Of a stretch of 64,000 bases of DNA, positions 61,883 through 64,000 are shown one piece after another. The position numbers and the translations under genes are program-made. The DNA is from Halobacteriovoraceae bacterium (lineage in GTDB: Bacteria; Bdellovibrionota; Bacteriovoracia; Bacteriovoracales; Bacteriovoracaceae), in the NCBI GenBank assembly GCA_002711995.1, contig PASN01000004.1, positions 9,674 to 73,673 of the forward strand, in the 5' to 3' direction. The notes under the pieces are model-generated. The model was not told where the DNA came from and searched no databases. It saw only the letters and a list, made by a program, of their open reading frames with translations. Numbering within the stretch: the stretch's first letter is position 1; each line of letters starts with the position of its first letter.

Positions 61883-63025
61883 ATGGAAATTACAAAAGAA
61901 GTAAACAAGCACTTTAAATATAAACTCATTCATAAAGATAAAAACTGCAATGCGCGGGCAGGTGTCATCATCACTCCACACGGAGAAATCCCAACACCTG
62001 TGTTTATGCCGGTTGGAACTCACGGCGCAATTAAGGCCCTTCAGCCTAATCAGTTAAAGGATATGGATATTCCAATTATCCTATCAAACACCTATCACCT
62101 TCATTTAACTCCAGGATCAGACCTAGTTAAGAAGGCCGGTGGACTTCATAAATTTATGGGATGGGACAGACCAATCCTAACAGATAGTGGTGGGTTCCAA
62201 GTATTCTCCCTGCAAGGGAACAGCATCACCGAAGAAGGATCAAAGTTCAAAGGACCTAAGGGTAAAGACATTCTACTAACTCCAGAGACCTCAATTCAGA
62301 TTCAACAAAACCTTGGATCCGATATCATGATGGCCTTCGACGAGTGTATTCCATATCCGGCCGATAAAAAGTACGTAAAAAGAAGTATTGATAGAACCCA
62401 CAGATGGCTGGATCGTTGTGTTAATTCTTGGGATAACCCAAAGCAAGCTCTCTTTGGAATCATCCAAGGCTCAACCTATGACGAATTTAGAGATGAGTGT
62501 CTTGAGGAAGTTGTAAAAAGAGACCTCCCTGGGTACGCAATTGGCGGAGTGAGCGTAGGTGAAGGCCCTGAGCTTATGGAGAAGGCCGTAAAATATGTAG
62601 CTCCAAAAATGCCGGAGAACAAACCTAGATACGTTATGGGTGTTGGAATGCCTGAAGATCTATTTATGATCTGGGAAAACGGTGTTGATATGAGTGATTG
62701 CATCATACCTACAAAGTTTGCAAGAGGTGGAACTCTCTTCACAAACAGAGGCAAGATTAGAATCACTCATAAAAACTATAGAAGAGACTTCTTCCCAATC
62801 GAGCCAAACCTTAAAGACTATGTGAACTCAAACTTCACACGCGCTTATATAAAACACCTTTTTGACTCCAACGAGATCTTGGGACAAATCCTTGCTACCG
62901 CGCACAACATCGCCTTCTATAAATCGTTGGCAGACAGAGCGAGGGAGGCCATACTAGAAGATAGATTCTTAGATTTCAAAAAGGAGTTTCTAGATGGTTA
63001 TTCTCGCCAGGATGGTAAAAGGTAG
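61883..63025 (+). CDS. tgt: tRNA-guanine transglycosylase lacking zinc cysteines
   Basis: A 380-residue TIM-barrel enzyme that swaps G34 of tRNAs for preQ1. D101 in DSGGFQVFSLQ (general base), GGVSVGEGPE and the catalytic Asp segment GVDMSDCIIPT (269-274) are kept. The zinc site of ordinary Tgt is CxCx2Cx25H. Here the three Cys positions are L310, D312 and N315, while H341 (TAHN) is kept. The nearby NARNG loop reads KFARGGTLF. The enzyme must fold without this zinc, or be altered in function. The 3' end overlaps the next gene by 32 bp. queE lies 7 kb away on the other strand. Confidence 0.9.
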   Translation: MEITKEVNKHFKYKLIHKDKNCNARAGVIITPHGEIPTPVFMPVGTHGAIKALQPNQLKDMDIPIILSNTYHLHLTPGSDLVKKAGGLHKFMGWDRPILTDSGGFQVFSLQGNSITEEGSKFKGPKGKDILLTPETSIQIQQNLGSDIMMAFDECIPYPADKKYVKRSIDRTHRWLDRCVNSWDNPKQALFGIIQGSTYDEFRDECLEEVVKRDLPGYAIGGVSVGEGPELMEKAVKYVAPKMPENKPRYVMGVGMPEDLFMIWENGVDMSDCIIPTKFARGGTLFTNRGKIRITHKNYRRDFFPIEPNLKDYVNSNFTRAYIKHLFDSNEILGQILATAHNIAFYKSLADRAREAILEDRFLDFKKEFLDGYSRQDGKR

Positions 63026-63788
63026 TTCCCTTTTAATTGGTTTATTTTTTCTCGCATCATGCGCAAATAAAGTTAGGGTTCACACCCCTGCTCCACTTTT
63101 TATGACCGCTGAGACCAAAGGCAAGTCCCTTGGTGGTGATTTCTTGTTCAGCATTTCTGGTGGAACCGAAGGTTCAATAGACCTTGATGACGATGACCTT
63201 GATGGGCCACTGGCCTTAAGAAACGATGTGGCCCCAGTTTACATGCACCTTGGAATAGGCATCGTTGAAAAAGTTGACTTCTACCTTAGAAGCTCTTCAG
63301 CTGAAAGTCCGGGCGCTTTGGGACTTAAATGGCAATTTCTTGGAAAGTCAAAGCAAGAGGCGCAAAAAGGCGACCATTCATTAGCGATGTTCCTAGGTGG
63401 CGGATCAAGCACTTCCTCTAGAAAGTCAGACGACATTTTTGACGGCGACAGCGACTCAGACTTTGAAGCTGAAGCTGACCAAAAGATAAGAGAAATTGGT
63501 GTAATCCACAGCTATAGAAGTGGCGAGGAAACTGTGACCTACTCCTCCCTAAGAATGGGAATGCATGAGCTAAATGTGGACATTACTAAAGACACTGGCT
63601 CCCCCTCATTGGCAGGTGAAGAATTTGATACTAAGACCACTTTTGTAAATGCTTCTGTGGGTGTCAAAAGATACTGGGGTAAAAAAACCGCTTCTTTGGA
63701 GCTATCCGCGCAAAACACAAAATGGTCTAACAATGAATCTACTACATTCGCATTTATAAGCGGCGCCTTTGGTTGGCATTGGGATTAA
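62994..63788 (+). CDS. Lipoprotein of beta-rich type, unknown
   Basis: A 264-residue lipoprotein. Lipobox ASC (Cys at about 23). The body has strand-rich text with an acidic stretch (DLDDDDLDGPLA) and another (DIFDGDSDSDFEAEAD), and a Trp-rich end (AFGWHWD). The start at 62994 is supported by AAGGAG 7 bp upstream, inside the end of tgt; ATG 63012 also works. Not recognised; perhaps a small barrel. The next gene overlaps by 10 bp. Confidence 0.6.
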   Translation: MVILARMVKGSSLLIGLFFLASCANKVRVHTPAPLFMTAETKGKSLGGDFLFSISGGTEGSIDLDDDDLDGPLALRNDVAPVYMHLGIGIVEKVDFYLRSSSAESPGALGLKWQFLGKSKQEAQKGDHSLAMFLGGGSSTSSRKSDDIFDGDSDSDFEAEADQKIREIGVIHSYRSGEETVTYSSLRMGMHELNVDITKDTGSPSLAGEEFDTKTTFVNASVGVKRYWGKKTASLELSAQNTKWSNNESTTFAFISGAFGWHWD

Positions 63789-64000
63789 TTCGCCTCAGCC
63801 TACTTTTTATTTTTACCGGATGTGGCGGGGGGCTTCTAAGAACCGTCACTCCAACTACTAATATCTTAACCTCTGAGGTTCAGGGCGAGCTGTTAAAAAC
63901 ATATATAGCAGGAACCATCTCAGAGGGTGTCGACACCTCAACTCCAATCAACGAAGACACCACCGAGTTAAACTTTGAGTCTAGAAAAAGTTTTACTCAA
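63779..64000 (+). CDS. Lipoprotein, cut by window end
   Basis: TTG 63779 opens a frame with signal peptide LIRLSLLFIFTGC (lipobox TGC) and then TVTPTTNILTSEVQGELL, EGVDTSTPINEDTTE, reaching the end of the window. The start codon overlaps the stop of the previous gene by 10 bp. Function cannot be judged from the 70 residues seen. Confidence 0.55.
   Translation, partial: MGLIRLSLLFIFTGCGGGLLRTVTPTTNILTSEVQGELLKTYIAGTISEGVDTSTPINEDTTELNFESRKSFTQ

Overview
The window most resembles a moderately AT-rich chromosome of the Bdellovibrionota (a Bacteriovorax/Halobacteriovorax/Peredibacter-like relative). That placement is inference. It rests on the many exported lipoproteins, beta-barrels and proteases, on peptidoglycan-binding proteins, on degenerate HD-GYP regulators and on a short tmRNA tag. 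No rRNA or tRNA gene, CRISPR array or transposase was seen.

Layout. (1) 1-5597 is an integrative island inserted at the 3' end of ssrA (tmRNA, 5528-5900, minus strand). It has an excisionase-like HTH gene, a frameshifted HTH initiator-like gene, a RecA/DnaB-like ATPase, a tyrosine integrase, two unknown membrane-anchored cargo genes, then a 70-bp copy of the tmRNA 3' end, a DUF4160/DUF2442 pair, and the ssrA gene whose own 3' end is the second copy. (2) 5.9-11.4 kb holds three secreted peptidoglycan-binding-domain genes, each preceded by a sigma-54-like -24/-12 element. Between them lies a carotenoid block (GGPP synthase, divergent phytoene-synthase-like protein, lycopene cyclase). (3) 11.4-17.7 kb holds an M14 carboxypeptidase, a type IV TA locus (AbiEi intact, AbiEii frameshifted) between gene remnants, a kelch/TolB propeller protein, a PqqD-like peptide and a HIT protein. 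(4) 17.8-23 kb holds a porin/FMN-binding/membrane-His operon, an MscS channel, a beta-barrel and a DEDDh-exonuclease/GIY-YIG fusion. (5) 23-32.6 kb holds two tandem lipoproteins made of Gly-Tyr-Asp repeats, then a two-gene operon of a 1220-residue exported protein and a subtilase. (6) 32.7-39.4 kb holds two convergent HD-GYP-like paralogues, one interrupted by an in-frame TAG, then sdhCAB. (7) 39.4-50.4 kb holds a propeller lipoprotein, an M14-like hydrolase, a GH1 glycosidase, three paralogous DUF285-repeat lipoproteins, a methyltransferase and lgt. (8) 50.4-64 kb is mostly housekeeping: SprT-like protease, iron alcohol dehydrogenase, thioesterase, queE, truncated haemoglobin, epimerase, DEAD-box helicase, nuclease, a tgt lacking its zinc cysteines, and several lipoproteins.

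Themes. The surface and envelope dominate: at least ten lipoproteins, four beta-barrel or porin candidates, and Lgt itself next to the DUF285 lipoproteins. Four genes look broken (HTH initiator, abiEii, HD-GYP-like, winged-helix remnant); sequencing error cannot be excluded for the single-base changes. The best leads for new biology are the sigma-54-like control of the peptidoglycan-binding family, the ssrA-nested mini-island with covarying T-stem, the porin-flavin operon, the GYD-repeat lipoproteins and the zinc-less Tgt.
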